Shown in pieces: positions 35,821 through 44,902 of a stretch of DNA of 64,000 bases. This DNA comes from Halomonas urumqiensis (GTDB lineage Bacteria; Pseudomonadota; Gammaproteobacteria; Pseudomonadales; Halomonadaceae), in assembly GCF_003028575.1 (NCBI RefSeq), contig NZ_PYUD01000001.1:744001-808000 (forward strand), in the 5' to 3' direction. A program made the translations under genes and the position numbers. A model generated the notes under the pieces. That model was given only the letters and a program-made list of their open reading frames with translations. It was not told the origin of the DNA and did not search any database. Every line of letters starts with the position of its first letter. Position 1 is the first letter of the stretch.

Positions 35821-36173
35821 CGGTCGGTGTTCAGTTCTGCGAATCACTCGTCGGAACGAGCTTGCCGCACTGCATCATGCGGGATGGGTGCCAACTTGAA
35901 AAAATATCTTGATTAATCAAAATCCTCCATAAATCAATATATTAGCGATATCGCCAGCAAGCAGTCAGCGAACGGTGTATTCGTTGCACAATACCGACAC
36001 TCCCCTGGCGACCGGGGGAATATCAATACAGAACAGAAGGATAAGGTGTTGCTACGGGGAGACAGTGCAGCGGAAGGCACGGGTTGCGTTACCAGAAACG
36101 ACAACCGCCGCCCATTCACAGGGCAGCGGTTGAGGTTGGTAGGCATCGGCTGTTTGGCCGAAGCGGTTGAGCG
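35821..36173. other. Intergenic region with palindromes between the MITE and narK
   Basis: There is no convincing gene. It holds a 12-bp palindrome TTGATTAATCAA (35909-35920), GCGATATCGC (35945-35954) in an AT-rich stretch, and the narK terminator hairpin near 36102-36132. The original promoter of the membrane-protein gene probably lies here. Confidence 0.4.
36102..36132 (-). terminator. Terminator hairpin downstream of narK-like gene
   Basis: A 12-bp stem with one G-T pair (CAACCGCTGCCC on the minus strand against GGGCGGCGGTTG). The T tract after it is poor, so efficiency is uncertain. Confidence 0.55.
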
Positions 36174-37526
36174 TCAGCGTAACGACAGGGCGCCGGCGCC
36201 GGTGTCTTCGCCCATGGCCTCGCGATAGGCCTTGGCTTCAACCTCTTCTACTTCATCGGTGAAGCGTACCAGCAATGCACAGGAGGCGAGTACCAGCACG
36301 GTCAGCCCAAGGTAGAACAGGCCCTGCTGGTAGGTCAGTGCCTCGGAGCGGAACAGGAAGGCCGCCGCCACCGCGCCGACGTTACCCCCCGCGCCGACGA
36401 TGCCGGCCACCGCGCCCAATGCCTTCTTATTGATGAACGGTACGACACCGAAGGTAGCACCCTCGGCCATCTGCACGAACAGGCTGAATACCAGCATGAT
36501 ACCGATGGCGTAGGAGAGCACGTGCATCTGAGAGAAGGCCACCAGGGCGATGCCCTCGCAGACCAGGGCGATGAACAGCCAGCGCACGCGGCCCTTCAGG
36601 CCGCCATTGCGGGCGAACAGATCCGAGAAGATGCCGCCCATGGTGCGCGCGAAAATGTTCATCAGACCGAACAGGCCGGCGATCATGCCGGCCGTCGCCA
36701 GGGTCAGGTCGAAGTGGTCGAAGAAGTAGATCGCGGCAATGTTGTTGATGGTCAGCTCGACCCCGAAACAGATCGCGTAGACCACGAACAGGGCCCACAC
36801 ACGGATGTCCTTGGCCGCCGTCATGAAGCTCTTGCCGGCACCGAGATCGCCATCGGCCTGGGGTAGTTCGCCTCGCGCACGCAGGTCCGCGAAGTTGCCG
36901 TTGGGGGCGTCCTGGGTGAACAGGTAGTAGCAGATGCCGGTGATGAACAGCACCACGCCGGGCACTACCATGGCCAGCCGCCAGCCCATCGCCTCGTTGA
37001 CACCGAGCATCAGCATCCCGGAGAAGATCAGCGGCATCAGGATCTGGGTGGTGCCACCGCCCAGGTTCCCCCAGCCAGCGCTGGTGGCGTTGGCGGTGCC
37101 CACGACATTGGGCGCGAACATCATGGTGGTGTGATACTGAGTGATCACGAAGGAGGCGCCGATGGCACCGATCGCCAGGCGTGCCAGCAGGAAGGTTTCG
37201 AAGCTGTTGGCGAAGCCGATGCCCATCACCGGAATCGAGCCGAGTACCAGCAGGCCCGAGTAAGCCTTGCGTGGGCCGATTCGGTCACACAACACCCCGA
37301 TGGCCAGGCGAACGATCACCGTGATGAGTACCGAGGCGATGATGGTATTGCCGATCTGGGTTTGTGTGAGGCTCAAGTCTTCGCGGACCACCGCCATGAG
37401 CGGGGCGATGCCGAACCAGCCGAAGAAGCAGATATGGAAAGCGAACCAGGAGAAGTGGAACGCACGCATCTGGGGGGTACTGAAATTCAACAGGCGGATC
37501 CTGTTGGCCTTACCGAGAATTTCCAT
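36174..37526 (-). CDS. NarK-family nitrate/nitrite MFS transporter
   Basis: A 450-residue major facilitator with 12 predicted helices. It has nitrate-transporter signatures, including the conserved SGLLVLGSIPVMGIGFANSF region and a glycine-rich helix GNLGGGTTQILMPLIFSGM matching the nitrate signature GxxGNLGGG. A second glycine-rich segment, GIVGAGGNVGAVAAAFLF, is the family's repeat motif. It imports nitrate and/or exports nitrite across the inner membrane. It is the only nitrate transporter in the window and would feed NasA, although it lies about 18 kb from nasA. GAGGT lies before the ATG. A single ANTAR-like hairpin sits in its upstream region. Confidence 0.92.
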   Translation of the reverse strand: MEILGKANRIRLLNFSTPQMRAFHFSWFAFHICFFGWFGIAPLMAVVREDLSLTQTQIGNTIIASVLITVIVRLAIGVLCDRIGPRKAYSGLLVLGSIPVMGIGFANSFETFLLARLAIGAIGASFVITQYHTTMMFAPNVVGTANATSAGWGNLGGGTTQILMPLIFSGMLMLGVNEAMGWRLAMVVPGVVLFITGICYYLFTQDAPNGNFADLRARGELPQADGDLGAGKSFMTAAKDIRVWALFVVYAICFGVELTINNIAAIYFFDHFDLTLATAGMIAGLFGLMNIFARTMGGIFSDLFARNGGLKGRVRWLFIALVCEGIALVAFSQMHVLSYAIGIMLVFSLFVQMAEGATFGVVPFINKKALGAVAGIVGAGGNVGAVAAAFLFRSEALTYQQGLFYLGLTVLVLASCALLVRFTDEVEEVEAKAYREAMGEDTGAGALSLR

Positions 37527-37871
37527 GGGACAGACCTCGCTTGAGTATCGGTTGCGTTCAAAACATGCCCTTCGTCGTTGAAGGTCAGGTTCGACGCACT
37601 CGTACTCCGGAGAGCCTGGTCCACGTCCACCAATGCTTGCCTTTTACAAGCAATTGGTTTGCCAGTTTTTGGTTTTTTGTTTTATTTACAGATGATTGAA
37701 AAGATATGGCGAGACTGTTAACGATCCTGAGAGTGATCTTCGGCACCCCGGTCAGCGCCGAGATGGTGCGTGTTCGTGGTGAATTGCCCAGCGGTGGTGC
37801 CCGAAGGTAATAAGCATTGGCGGTGTTCTATATTCTCCGGGCGTGAAGGTCTTGACCCTGGATGTCGAACT
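37527..37871. other. Intergenic region upstream of narK
   Basis: About 345 bp between narK (leftward) and the end of the ABC gene, with no coding signal. On the minus strand a 5-bp stem CCTTC/GAAGG with hexaloop AACGAC (37584-37569) fits the ANTAR loop rule, but no terminator follows it. An AT-rich stretch near 37660-37700 may contain the promoter. Confidence 0.4.
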
Positions 37872-39710
37872 TCACTCGTACCCTTTGGCCTGCAGCCTGA
37901 ACAATCTGGCGTAGCGGCCATTGGCGGCCATCAGGCTTGCATGGTCGCCCTGTTCGAGAATCCTGCCGCCATCGATCACCAGGATGTGGTCGGCGGCGCG
38001 CACGGTGGAGAAACGGTGCGAGATGAGGATGGTCATCTTGTCATGGCTGTGTTGGCGAAAGTCGGCGAATACAGCGGCCTCGGCGGCGGCGTCCATGGCC
38101 GCGGTGGGCTCGTCGAGCACCAGGATGTCGGCACTCTGGCGCATATAGGCGCGCGCCAGGGCGATCTTCTGCCACTGGCCGCCGGAGAGCTCCTGGCCAC
38201 CCTTGAACCAGCGCCCCAGTTGGGTGTGATAGCCCGCCGGCATGTCACTGATGAAGTCATCGGCAAGCCCTCGGCGAGCCGCGTCCTGCCAGCGGCTCTC
38301 GTCATCGAAGGCAGCTACGTCACCGGCGCCGAGGTTCTCGCCGACTTTCAGCTGGTAGCGCACGAAGTCCTGGAAGATAACCCCGATGCGACGCCGCAAC
38401 ACGCCGATGTCCCACTCGCGTAGATCGCTGCCATCGAGCAGGATACGTCCCGCACTGGGTTCGTAGAGCCGGGTCATCAGCTTGATCAGGGTGGTCTTGC
38501 CGGAGCCGTTCGCGCCCACCAGGGCAAGGCTCTTGCCTGGCGCCAGATGCAGCGAAATGTCCTCGAGCGCGATTGTCTCGGCACCGGGATAACGGAAGCT
38601 CACACCTTCGAAGCGGATGCCATCCCCGGGGTGCGTGCCTTGCGTCAACTTGCCGGCATCCTTGGCAACGGGCTGCTCGAGATACTCATAGAGGTTCGAG
38701 AGGTAGAGGTTGTCCTCGTACATGCCGCTGATCGACGTGAGACTGGCCGAGAGGGCAGACTGGCCCTGCTTGAAGACCATCAGGTACATGGTCATCTCCC
38801 CGAGTGTCAGTGCCCCGGCGATGGTCTCGACGACCACCCATGCATAGGCGCCATAGAAGGCCAGGGTGCCGAGCATGCCGAGCAAAAACCCCCAGGTTTC
38901 ACGGCGGATGGTCAGGCGCCGGTCTTCGCCATATAGGGTCTGGAAGATCCGCCGGTATCGCTCGAGCAAGAGCCCCTCGAGGCCGAAAAGCTTGACCTCC
39001 TTGATGCTGTCCTCGCGGGCCAGGACTGTCTCCAGATACATCTGCATGCGGGTCTGCGGCGAGCGCCACCGGAATAGCCGAAAGGCATCGCCCGAGAACT
39101 TGGCTTCCGACACGAATACTGGCAGGGCGCCAATCGCCAGGATCAGGATCGCCCAGGGAGAAAACTGCACCAGCAGCACCCCGAAGCTGACCAGCGAGAT
39201 GGCGTTCTGGGCCAGGGAAAAGGTCTTGTTGACCAGGCCCAGCGGCCGGGTCGAGGCCTCGCGCCGGGCGCGGGTCAGCTTGTCGTAGAATTCCGAATCC
39301 TCGAACTGGCCAAGCGACAGGCTGCCGGCCTTCTCGAGTATCATCACGTTGACCTTTTGGCCAAGCAGTGCCCGCAGCAGGGATTGCTGGGCCGAGAGGC
39401 CGCGCTGGGCGAGGGCGATAGCGGCGATTACGCCGGCCTCGGCCAGCACGTAGCGCAGCACCGGCCAAGTCGAGGCGAGGGTCAGTTCGGCGCCGGGTTG
39501 TTGGTGGTAAGCCATGGCGTCCACCACCGCATCGACGATCAACTGGCCGATCCAGGCGGCCACGGCAGGCAGTACCCCCGCCACCAGTGTGCAGGCTGCA
39601 AGGCCGAGCGTCAGGGCACGTGACGTTTGCCAGACCAGCGCAAGGGCGCGCCGACTGTATCGGAACACGCCCAGGAAGCCTGCGATGCGGTTTCGCCTAC
39701 TGGATGACAC
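37872..39710 (-). CDS. ABC exporter, fused permease and ATPase
   Basis: A 612-residue half-exporter. The type IV ABC membrane domain (about 10-320) includes a helix-rich segment and an EDSIKEVKLFG coupling region. The ATPase domain (about 345-605) has Walker A GANGSGKTTLIKL, signature LSGGQWQKIALARA, Walker B ILVLDEPTAAMD and H-loop ISHRFSTV. The GTG at 39710 is preferred because GGAG lies upstream; an in-frame TTG at 39740 has no such site. It stands alone with no peptide or adaptor gene beside it, so the substrate (lipid, peptide or drug) cannot be named. Confidence 0.88.
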   Translation of the reverse strand: MSSSRRNRIAGFLGVFRYSRRALALVWQTSRALTLGLAACTLVAGVLPAVAAWIGQLIVDAVVDAMAYHQQPGAELTLASTWPVLRYVLAEAGVIAAIALAQRGLSAQQSLLRALLGQKVNVMILEKAGSLSLGQFEDSEFYDKLTRARREASTRPLGLVNKTFSLAQNAISLVSFGVLLVQFSPWAILILAIGALPVFVSEAKFSGDAFRLFRWRSPQTRMQMYLETVLAREDSIKEVKLFGLEGLLLERYRRIFQTLYGEDRRLTIRRETWGFLLGMLGTLAFYGAYAWVVVETIAGALTLGEMTMYLMVFKQGQSALSASLTSISGMYEDNLYLSNLYEYLEQPVAKDAGKLTQGTHPGDGIRFEGVSFRYPGAETIALEDISLHLAPGKSLALVGANGSGKTTLIKLMTRLYEPSAGRILLDGSDLREWDIGVLRRRIGVIFQDFVRYQLKVGENLGAGDVAAFDDESRWQDAARRGLADDFISDMPAGYHTQLGRWFKGGQELSGGQWQKIALARAYMRQSADILVLDEPTAAMDAAAEAAVFADFRQHSHDKMTILISHRFSTVRAADHILVIDGGRILEQGDHASLMAANGRYARLFRLQAKGYE

Positions 39711-39743
39711 GACGATTCTCCAATCATGGCAAGGGCCCAACGC

Positions 39744-39778
39744 ATCGACGCCCCGCCAAATGGCGGGGCGTCGCGATG
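39744..39778 (-). terminator. Strong hairpin between the M23 peptidase and ABC exporter genes
   Basis: A 12-bp GC-rich perfect inner stem around an AA loop, extended by CATCG/CGATG with a small bulge. It lies just after the M23 stop (minus strand). There is no T tract, so it may protect the mRNA or cause weak termination. Confidence 0.5.
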
Positions 39779-39803
39779 GGGGCGCAGGTTACGCCAGTCT
39801 GGT

Positions 39804-41549
39804 TCAGCCGTCGTCGTCCGGTGCGCTGGATTCCGAGGCGCTGGCGACGATGGTGCCGGTTTCACCGCTTTCGAGCGCGGCGAGCAGCGGCTCGGCCCGT
39901 TGCTGGAAGGCCAGCAGCGATTCACCTGAGAGGCTCTTGCTCTCGGGCAAGCTGACCTGCATGGGGTCGACCTGGCTGTTGTTGACCAGCACCTCGTAGT
40001 GCAAGTGAGGCCCGGTGCTGCGTCCGGTATTGCCGGAAAGTGCGATACGTTCGCCCATCGAAATACGATCGCCATGACTGACCAACGGTCGCGACAGGTG
40101 CAGATAGCGTGTGCGATAGCCATTGTCATGGCGCACGACGAGATAGCGTCCCGCCAGCGGATGGTTACCCACTTTCTCGACGCGTCCATCGGCTGGTGCG
40201 GTGATTGGGGTGCCGATCGGCATGGCGAAATCGGTGCCGCGATGAGGGCTTACGCGTCCAGTAACGGGATGCTTGCGGTTTGGGTTGAATGAGGAGCTCA
40301 ACCGGTAACTGCCGTTGAAGGGGTGGCGATTGAAGGCCGGGTCGAGGCTGTCACCGTCCGGGGTATAGAAGTTGTTGTCGTCACTGTTACGCACCAGTGT
40401 CAGGTTCATGCGCTCCCCCTGATACTGGACCGCGAGTACCCGTGTGTCGAAGCTTTCCCCCTCGATGATGTCGGATTCCACCAGCACCTGAAAACGATCG
40501 CCGCGGCGTGTGTCGCGGCGAAAGTCGAGTTTCTTTTCCAGTACCCGCGAGAGCTGGGAAATCTCGGGACTGGACAGGCCGGTCGCCTGGGCGGATCGGG
40601 CAAAGCTGCCGCTGACGCTACCCGCGAACAAGCGTTGTGTGGCTTCCCCAGTGCGTTCGATGGTGGCAACGTCCATGCCTTGTTCGGTGACCTCCACCAT
40701 CAGCCCACTGCGGGCATCGTGCATCATGCGCAACCCCAGTAGCTTGCCGGTCTCGTCGAGCTGGTAGTCGAAGCTCTTGCCTACCCTCAGGCGGGTCAGG
40801 GCATTCTTGTCCGGTACCTGGTCGAGTAGCGAGAGTACTTCGCTGTAGCCGAGTCCAAGCTGCTCCTGCGCCATCACGGCGAAGGTGTCGCCAGCCTTGA
40901 CGGTGTAGGTCTGCCACTCGGGCACATAGGGCTCGTTGGCGGCGATCTCCTGCTCCAGGATGATCGGGCCTTCGTCGAACAGCTCAAGCTCGTCCTCGGA
41001 AATGTCCTCATAGGAGGTGGCATCCGCCACCAGGCTGCCATCATGATCGAGCATGCCGCTAGAGATGGTGCCGAGCACAACGGCAATGTGCAGCGCGCCT
41101 TCGTCGAGGGTGGGTTGCCCGGAAAGCAAGTCTTCCTTGGGGGATGTGGCTGCTGTAGAGGTTTCAGCTAATGTAGATGCCGGCTTGGCAAGCGACAGCG
41201 GGATTGCTTCGTTGTTGTTTGCGGCGCTGGCGGAATCAACGAGATCGAGGTCGACGATCTCTGTCGGTTTCAGGCTTGCCAGCGGCACATGGGAACGCGT
41301 GGCATCGAGAGCTTGAGTGGCAATTTCGATGGCATCGACCATGGAGCCACGGTCGAAGTTAAGCGAAGGCAGACCGGGTCGTGAGTCGGCATTCAGCGGA
41401 ACAAGAACGGTGTCCAGCGGCTGATTCTCGCGCTGGACATCCTGGTAAGTCGTGACGATTTTCTGTGCACCCAGCACGGTGACCATGGTGGCAACCGGTA
41501 ACAGCAATAACTTGTGCGTGCGGGGAAGCGAATGAAGGATTCGCATCAT
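39804..41549 (-). CDS. M23 family murein endopeptidase with OapA/LysM-like domain
   Basis: A 581-residue envelope protein. An N-terminal anchor helix (after MMRILHSLPRTHKLLLLPVATMV) leads into a long acidic linker. An OapA/LysM-like domain (about 235-290, YTVKAGDTFAVMAQEQLG) follows, then an M23 peptidase domain (about 430-545) with metal ligands in HRGTDFAMP and HLHYEVLVN. It should cleave peptidoglycan cross-links in the periplasm like MepM/YebA. The start at 41549 matches family members that begin near this helix; ribosome-binding sites here and at 41600 are both weak. It is divergent from the LysR gene. Confidence 0.9.
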   Translation of the reverse strand: MMRILHSLPRTHKLLLLPVATMVTVLGAQKIVTTYQDVQRENQPLDTVLVPLNADSRPGLPSLNFDRGSMVDAIEIATQALDATRSHVPLASLKPTEIVDLDLVDSASAANNNEAIPLSLAKPASTLAETSTAATSPKEDLLSGQPTLDEGALHIAVVLGTISSGMLDHDGSLVADATSYEDISEDELELFDEGPIILEQEIAANEPYVPEWQTYTVKAGDTFAVMAQEQLGLGYSEVLSLLDQVPDKNALTRLRVGKSFDYQLDETGKLLGLRMMHDARSGLMVEVTEQGMDVATIERTGEATQRLFAGSVSGSFARSAQATGLSSPEISQLSRVLEKKLDFRRDTRRGDRFQVLVESDIIEGESFDTRVLAVQYQGERMNLTLVRNSDDNNFYTPDGDSLDPAFNRHPFNGSYRLSSSFNPNRKHPVTGRVSPHRGTDFAMPIGTPITAPADGRVEKVGNHPLAGRYLVVRHDNGYRTRYLHLSRPLVSHGDRISMGERIALSGNTGRSTGPHLHYEVLVNNSQVDPMQVSLPESKSLSGESLLAFQQRAEPLLAALESGETGTIVASASESSAPDDDG

Positions 41550-41889
41550 GGATAAAGGCCAATAAATGATGAATAGGATGACAATAGGCATGAGAACCAT
41601 ACCCCATGCGGTATGGTGTGCCTATCCTGTAAGGACGTACAGGTTTTGTGCCGAACATGAACTTTCGGCCAACGGTGGGGGTTTCGCAACGTCTCCTTCA
41701 ACACGCGAACAGTGTTAATTAACGGTATTGGACAAGAGCTTGGCAGTGAGTTCAACCCCCTACCTTGGTCCAATTGCGCAGTGTCTTGCGATGAAAAGAA
41801 GAGAGTGACAAGTCTCGAACTGGTAATTCAGTGCGGTTTTTTCGAAGATGAACCCCTGTGAATTGCTCCACGCATTCGAGGGAATCGAA
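41550..41889. promoter_or_regulatory. Divergent control region, M23 peptidase / LysR regulator
   Basis: About 340 bp without a gene. It includes an inverted repeat ACCATACC/GGTATGGT with a 6-bp centre (41597-41617) about 50 bp from the M23 start and a GTTAATTAAC palindrome near 41715. Either could be an operator; I cannot say for which protein. Confidence 0.4.
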
Positions 41890-42804
41890 ATGTCTCGTGT
41901 CACTCTGGCTCAATGGCAGATGCTTGCCGCAGTGGTCGACCATGGTGGTTTCGCCCGCGCCGCCCAGGCTGTGCACAAGAGCCCATCCACCCTGAATCAT
42001 GCGGTGCACAAGCTCGAGGAACAGCTTGGCGTCAATGTGCTGGAGCCGGTGGGCCGCCAGGTACGGCTGACGGAGGCGGGTGCGATGCTGTTGCGGCGCG
42101 CGCGTCAATTGCTCGAGGGGGCCGAGGCACTCGAAGATGTGGCCGGCCGTCTGGCCGAAGGGCTCGAGGCCGAAGTGGTGCTGGGCGTGGACCAGGTGTT
42201 TCCTCCCGATGCCCTGGCGCGAGCCCTGGAAGCCTTTTCTGCCGCTCATCCCCATGTTCGTGTCCAGCTCCATGAAACCGTGCTGAATGGCGGTATCGAA
42301 ATGCTCTACGAAGGCAGGGCGGATCTGGTGATCTCGGGGCTTTCCGCCCAGGGTTTCTTGGGGGAGCCGCTTACCACCGTGTGCTTCGTTGCGGTGGCAC
42401 ACCCGGAACACCCCCTGCATCGCCTGGCTCGGCCGCTGGACTTACGTGACCTGGAGCAGTACCGCCAGTTGGTGGTACGTGATTCGGCACTGCGCCAATC
42501 CATGGATTCCGGCTGGTTGAAGGCTGAGCAGCGCTGGACCTTAAGCCATCTGGGGACTTCCATCGACATGCTTGAACGAGGGCTGGGCTTTGCCTGGGTG
42601 CCGGAAACACGCATTCACGACGCGCTGGAAGCAGGCCGACTGGTGCCCCTTGCATTGAGTGCCGGTGGTATTCGCCAGATACCGGTTCAGCTCATCTATC
42701 GTGATCGTGACCGCGCGGGTCCAGCCACTCACGCCATGGCCGGCGCCCTGCAACGTGAAGCCTCACGCTGCCAAGAGGTGCGACAATTCGATCCTATCGA
42801 ATGA
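41890..42804 (+). CDS. LysR-family transcriptional regulator
   Basis: A 304-residue LysR regulator. The N-terminal winged HTH (about 5-65) contains the recognition region GGFARAAQAVHKSPSTLNHAVHKLEEQLGV. A substrate-binding co-inducer domain follows from about 90 (EVVLGVDQVFPPDALARALEAF). The start at 41890 has GAGGGA six bases upstream; an in-frame ATG 14 codons earlier lacks one. It precedes the glutathionyl-hydroquinone reductase gene on the same strand with an 81-base gap. LysR proteins usually regulate a divergent neighbour, here the M23 gene, but the target is not shown by sequence. Confidence 0.93.
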   Translation: MSRVTLAQWQMLAAVVDHGGFARAAQAVHKSPSTLNHAVHKLEEQLGVNVLEPVGRQVRLTEAGAMLLRRARQLLEGAEALEDVAGRLAEGLEAEVVLGVDQVFPPDALARALEAFSAAHPHVRVQLHETVLNGGIEMLYEGRADLVISGLSAQGFLGEPLTTVCFVAVAHPEHPLHRLARPLDLRDLEQYRQLVVRDSALRQSMDSGWLKAEQRWTLSHLGTSIDMLERGLGFAWVPETRIHDALEAGRLVPLALSAGGIRQIPVQLIYRDRDRAGPATHAMAGALQREASRCQEVRQFDPIE

Positions 42805-42885
42805 TCTGGCCCAAAACATGCGCTTGAGCGTCGATCGAATCGCACTATCCTTGGGTGACTGCATTCATTACCGAGGAGTGACCCC

Positions 42886-43890
42886 ATGGGCCTGTTGATT
42901 GATGGCGTTTGGCACGATCAGTGGTATGACACCGACAAGTACGATGGCGAGTTCGTCCGTGAGTCGGCCAAACTCCGCGATTGGGTCACCCAGGATGGGA
43001 GTGACGGTCCCGATGGTCAGCCCGGGTTGCGCGCCGAATCCGGCCGCTATCATCTCTATGTCTCGTTGGCATGTCCCTGGGCACACCGCGTAATGATCAT
43101 GCGCCGGCTCAAGGGTCTCGATGACCTGATCGGCTTGTCTCATGTCAGTCCGTTGATGCTGGACAAAGGCTGGAGCTACAACGTGGAGGAAGGCTCCAGT
43201 GGTGACCCGATCAACGGCGTCGACTACCACCATCAGCTCTACACCCTGACCGACCCGGACTACACCGGCCGCGTCACGGTGCCGGCGCTGTGGGACAAGC
43301 AAAACGGTCGCATCATCAACAATGAATCAGCGGAACTGCTGCGCATGTTCAACGGGGCCTTCGACCACCTGACCGGTAATCGTCTGGACCTCTACCCGGA
43401 AGATCTTCGCGAGACCATCGACGCGGTAAACGCGGATGTCTACGACCACATCAACAATGGCGTCTACAAGTCGGGCTTTGCCACCGAGCAACGCGTTTAC
43501 GAGAAGCACGTGGTGGCACTCTTCGATTCGCTGGATCGCATGGAAGCCCGGCTTGCCGAGGAACGCTATCTCGCCGGCGAATGGCTGACAGAAGCCGATA
43601 TACGCCTGTTCACCACCCTGGTGCGCTTCGATGCCGTCTATCATGGCCACTTCAAGTGCAACCTCCGGCGTATCGAAGACTACCCGAATCTGTCGAATTA
43701 CCTTCGTGAGATCTACCAGTGGCCGGGTATCAAGGAGACGGTGAACATGGATCACATCCAGCGCCACTACTATTACAGCCACGAACACATCAACCCGACC
43801 CGCATCGTGCCCAAGGGGCCGCTGCTAGGCCTTGATCGACCCCATGATCGCGAGCGACTGACTGGCCGAGGCATTCGTGAAGTGGGCTGA
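42886..43890 (+). CDS. Glutathionyl-hydroquinone reductase (Xi-class GST, YqjG family)
   Basis: A 334-residue enzyme with the Xi-class active site CPWAHR, catalytic Cys63, and the long N-terminal lid (GRYHLYVSLACPWAHRVMIMR). A thioredoxin-like domain is followed by an all-helical GST C-terminal domain (EERYLAGEWLTEADIRLFTTLVRFD). It reduces glutathionyl-hydroquinones and related adducts with glutathione in the cytoplasm. Length matches E. coli YqjG. GAGG lies before the ATG. It could help with quinone damage such as that from extracellular peroxidases, but that is only inference from co-occurrence. Confidence 0.93.
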   Translation: MGLLIDGVWHDQWYDTDKYDGEFVRESAKLRDWVTQDGSDGPDGQPGLRAESGRYHLYVSLACPWAHRVMIMRRLKGLDDLIGLSHVSPLMLDKGWSYNVEEGSSGDPINGVDYHHQLYTLTDPDYTGRVTVPALWDKQNGRIINNESAELLRMFNGAFDHLTGNRLDLYPEDLRETIDAVNADVYDHINNGVYKSGFATEQRVYEKHVVALFDSLDRMEARLAEERYLAGEWLTEADIRLFTTLVRFDAVYHGHFKCNLRRIEDYPNLSNYLREIYQWPGIKETVNMDHIQRHYYYSHEHINPTRIVPKGPLLGLDRPHDRERLTGRGIREVG

Positions 43891-43937
43891 GGAGGTTGCC
43901 CCGCATGCCTCTTGTGATCCGTGACGTCGGGCGCCGT

Positions 43938-44387
43938 TCAGCGGCGCTTCGCCAGCCAGCGGTCCAGGGCATTGGCGAATTCGCGGCGGTCGGCGTCTGA
44001 ATAACCCTTTGGTCCACCCGTGTGTTCGCCACTGGCGCGCAGGGTCTCCATGAAATCCCGCATCTGCACGCGTGCCCGTATGTTGTTGGCATCCAGGGTT
44101 TCACCGCGTGTGGTCATGACCTTCGCGCCCTTGTCGATGGCTTCCATGGCAAGCGGCAAGTCCGAGGTGATCAACAGATCGCCCGCGATGATGCGGCTGA
44201 CGATCTCGTTGTCGGCGGCATCGACGCCATGGCTGACGGATAGCGCCTTGACCCACTTCGAGGGCGGCAGGGGAATGGCATGGTTGGCGACGAACCAGCT
44301 AGGGGTGGCGGTGCGCTCGGCGGCGCGAATGATGATCTCGCGTGCCACCTTGGGGCAGGCATCGGCATCGACCCATAGTGTAGGCAT
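43938..44387 (-). CDS. YaiI/YqxD family protein (DUF188)
   Basis: A 149-residue conserved protein of the DUF188 family with a PIN-like fold. The diagnostic start WVDADACPKVAREIIIRAAER and later DNEIVSRIIAGDLLITSDLPLA and GYSDADRREFANALDRWL are present. The molecular function of the family is not established. The ATG at 44387 has CTGGAG upstream, while an ATG 15 codons earlier has no site. It is convergent with the YqjG-type gene. Confidence 0.93.
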   Translation of the reverse strand: MPTLWVDADACPKVAREIIIRAAERTATPSWFVANHAIPLPPSKWVKALSVSHGVDAADNEIVSRIIAGDLLITSDLPLAMEAIDKGAKVMTTRGETLDANNIRARVQMRDFMETLRASGEHTGGPKGYSDADRREFANALDRWLAKRR

Positions 44388-44902
44388 GCGGTGACTCCAG
44401 CGGGGAGTGGAATAGGTTCGAAGAACGTTCAAGAATACCTGCGAGGCAGGCTCGCTAGACAGGCCAGGTGATCAAACCTGACCAAAAGGACTAGCCAGTG
44501 GCATTCGCCGATGGTAGCATGCGCGCTCCTCGCATGTGTTGACCCCACCATCATGACGACGCCACCACGGCCCAGTGCCAGGTGAGCGCCGAAACGCCAG
44601 GCCCAGTGAGCTTAGCTGCGCCATCAGCGTTCGAATTGTGTAGATGGAGTGCCACCAAGATCACGCCACCCGGGCGAGATCGGCACAAACGGTCGCCACA
44701 GCGGTTCATCCGACCATCCTCGATGGCATGGACCGAATGCCAGGTGCGACCGGCGTCCCCGACTCCGAAAGCGTGCTGCCTCTTCCGATTGTGGAGCACA
44801 GCACCCATGACCGTTCTGACCTGTGTGTCGAACACGCGGTCGATTGCGTCAGGGACGCCAATGAATTTTTGCCGGCCACGCCGGCCTACCAAGGTGTGAT
44901 TA
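44388..44902 (+). promoter_or_regulatory. Long intergenic region and probable leader of the DEAD-box helicase gene
   Basis: About 515 bp between the divergent yaiI and helicase genes. Open frames of 105 and 110 codons exist here, but they have no good ribosome-binding site and no recognisable protein character, so I treat them as chance. Long leaders are known for cold-induced deaD/csdA mRNAs. I found no terminator-like hairpin. Confidence 0.4.

Noticed and set aside
35909..35920. FNR/CRP-like site TTGATTAATCAA
   Set aside because: The spacer between half-sites is 2 bases instead of the 4 of an FNR box; kept only as an unexplained palindrome.
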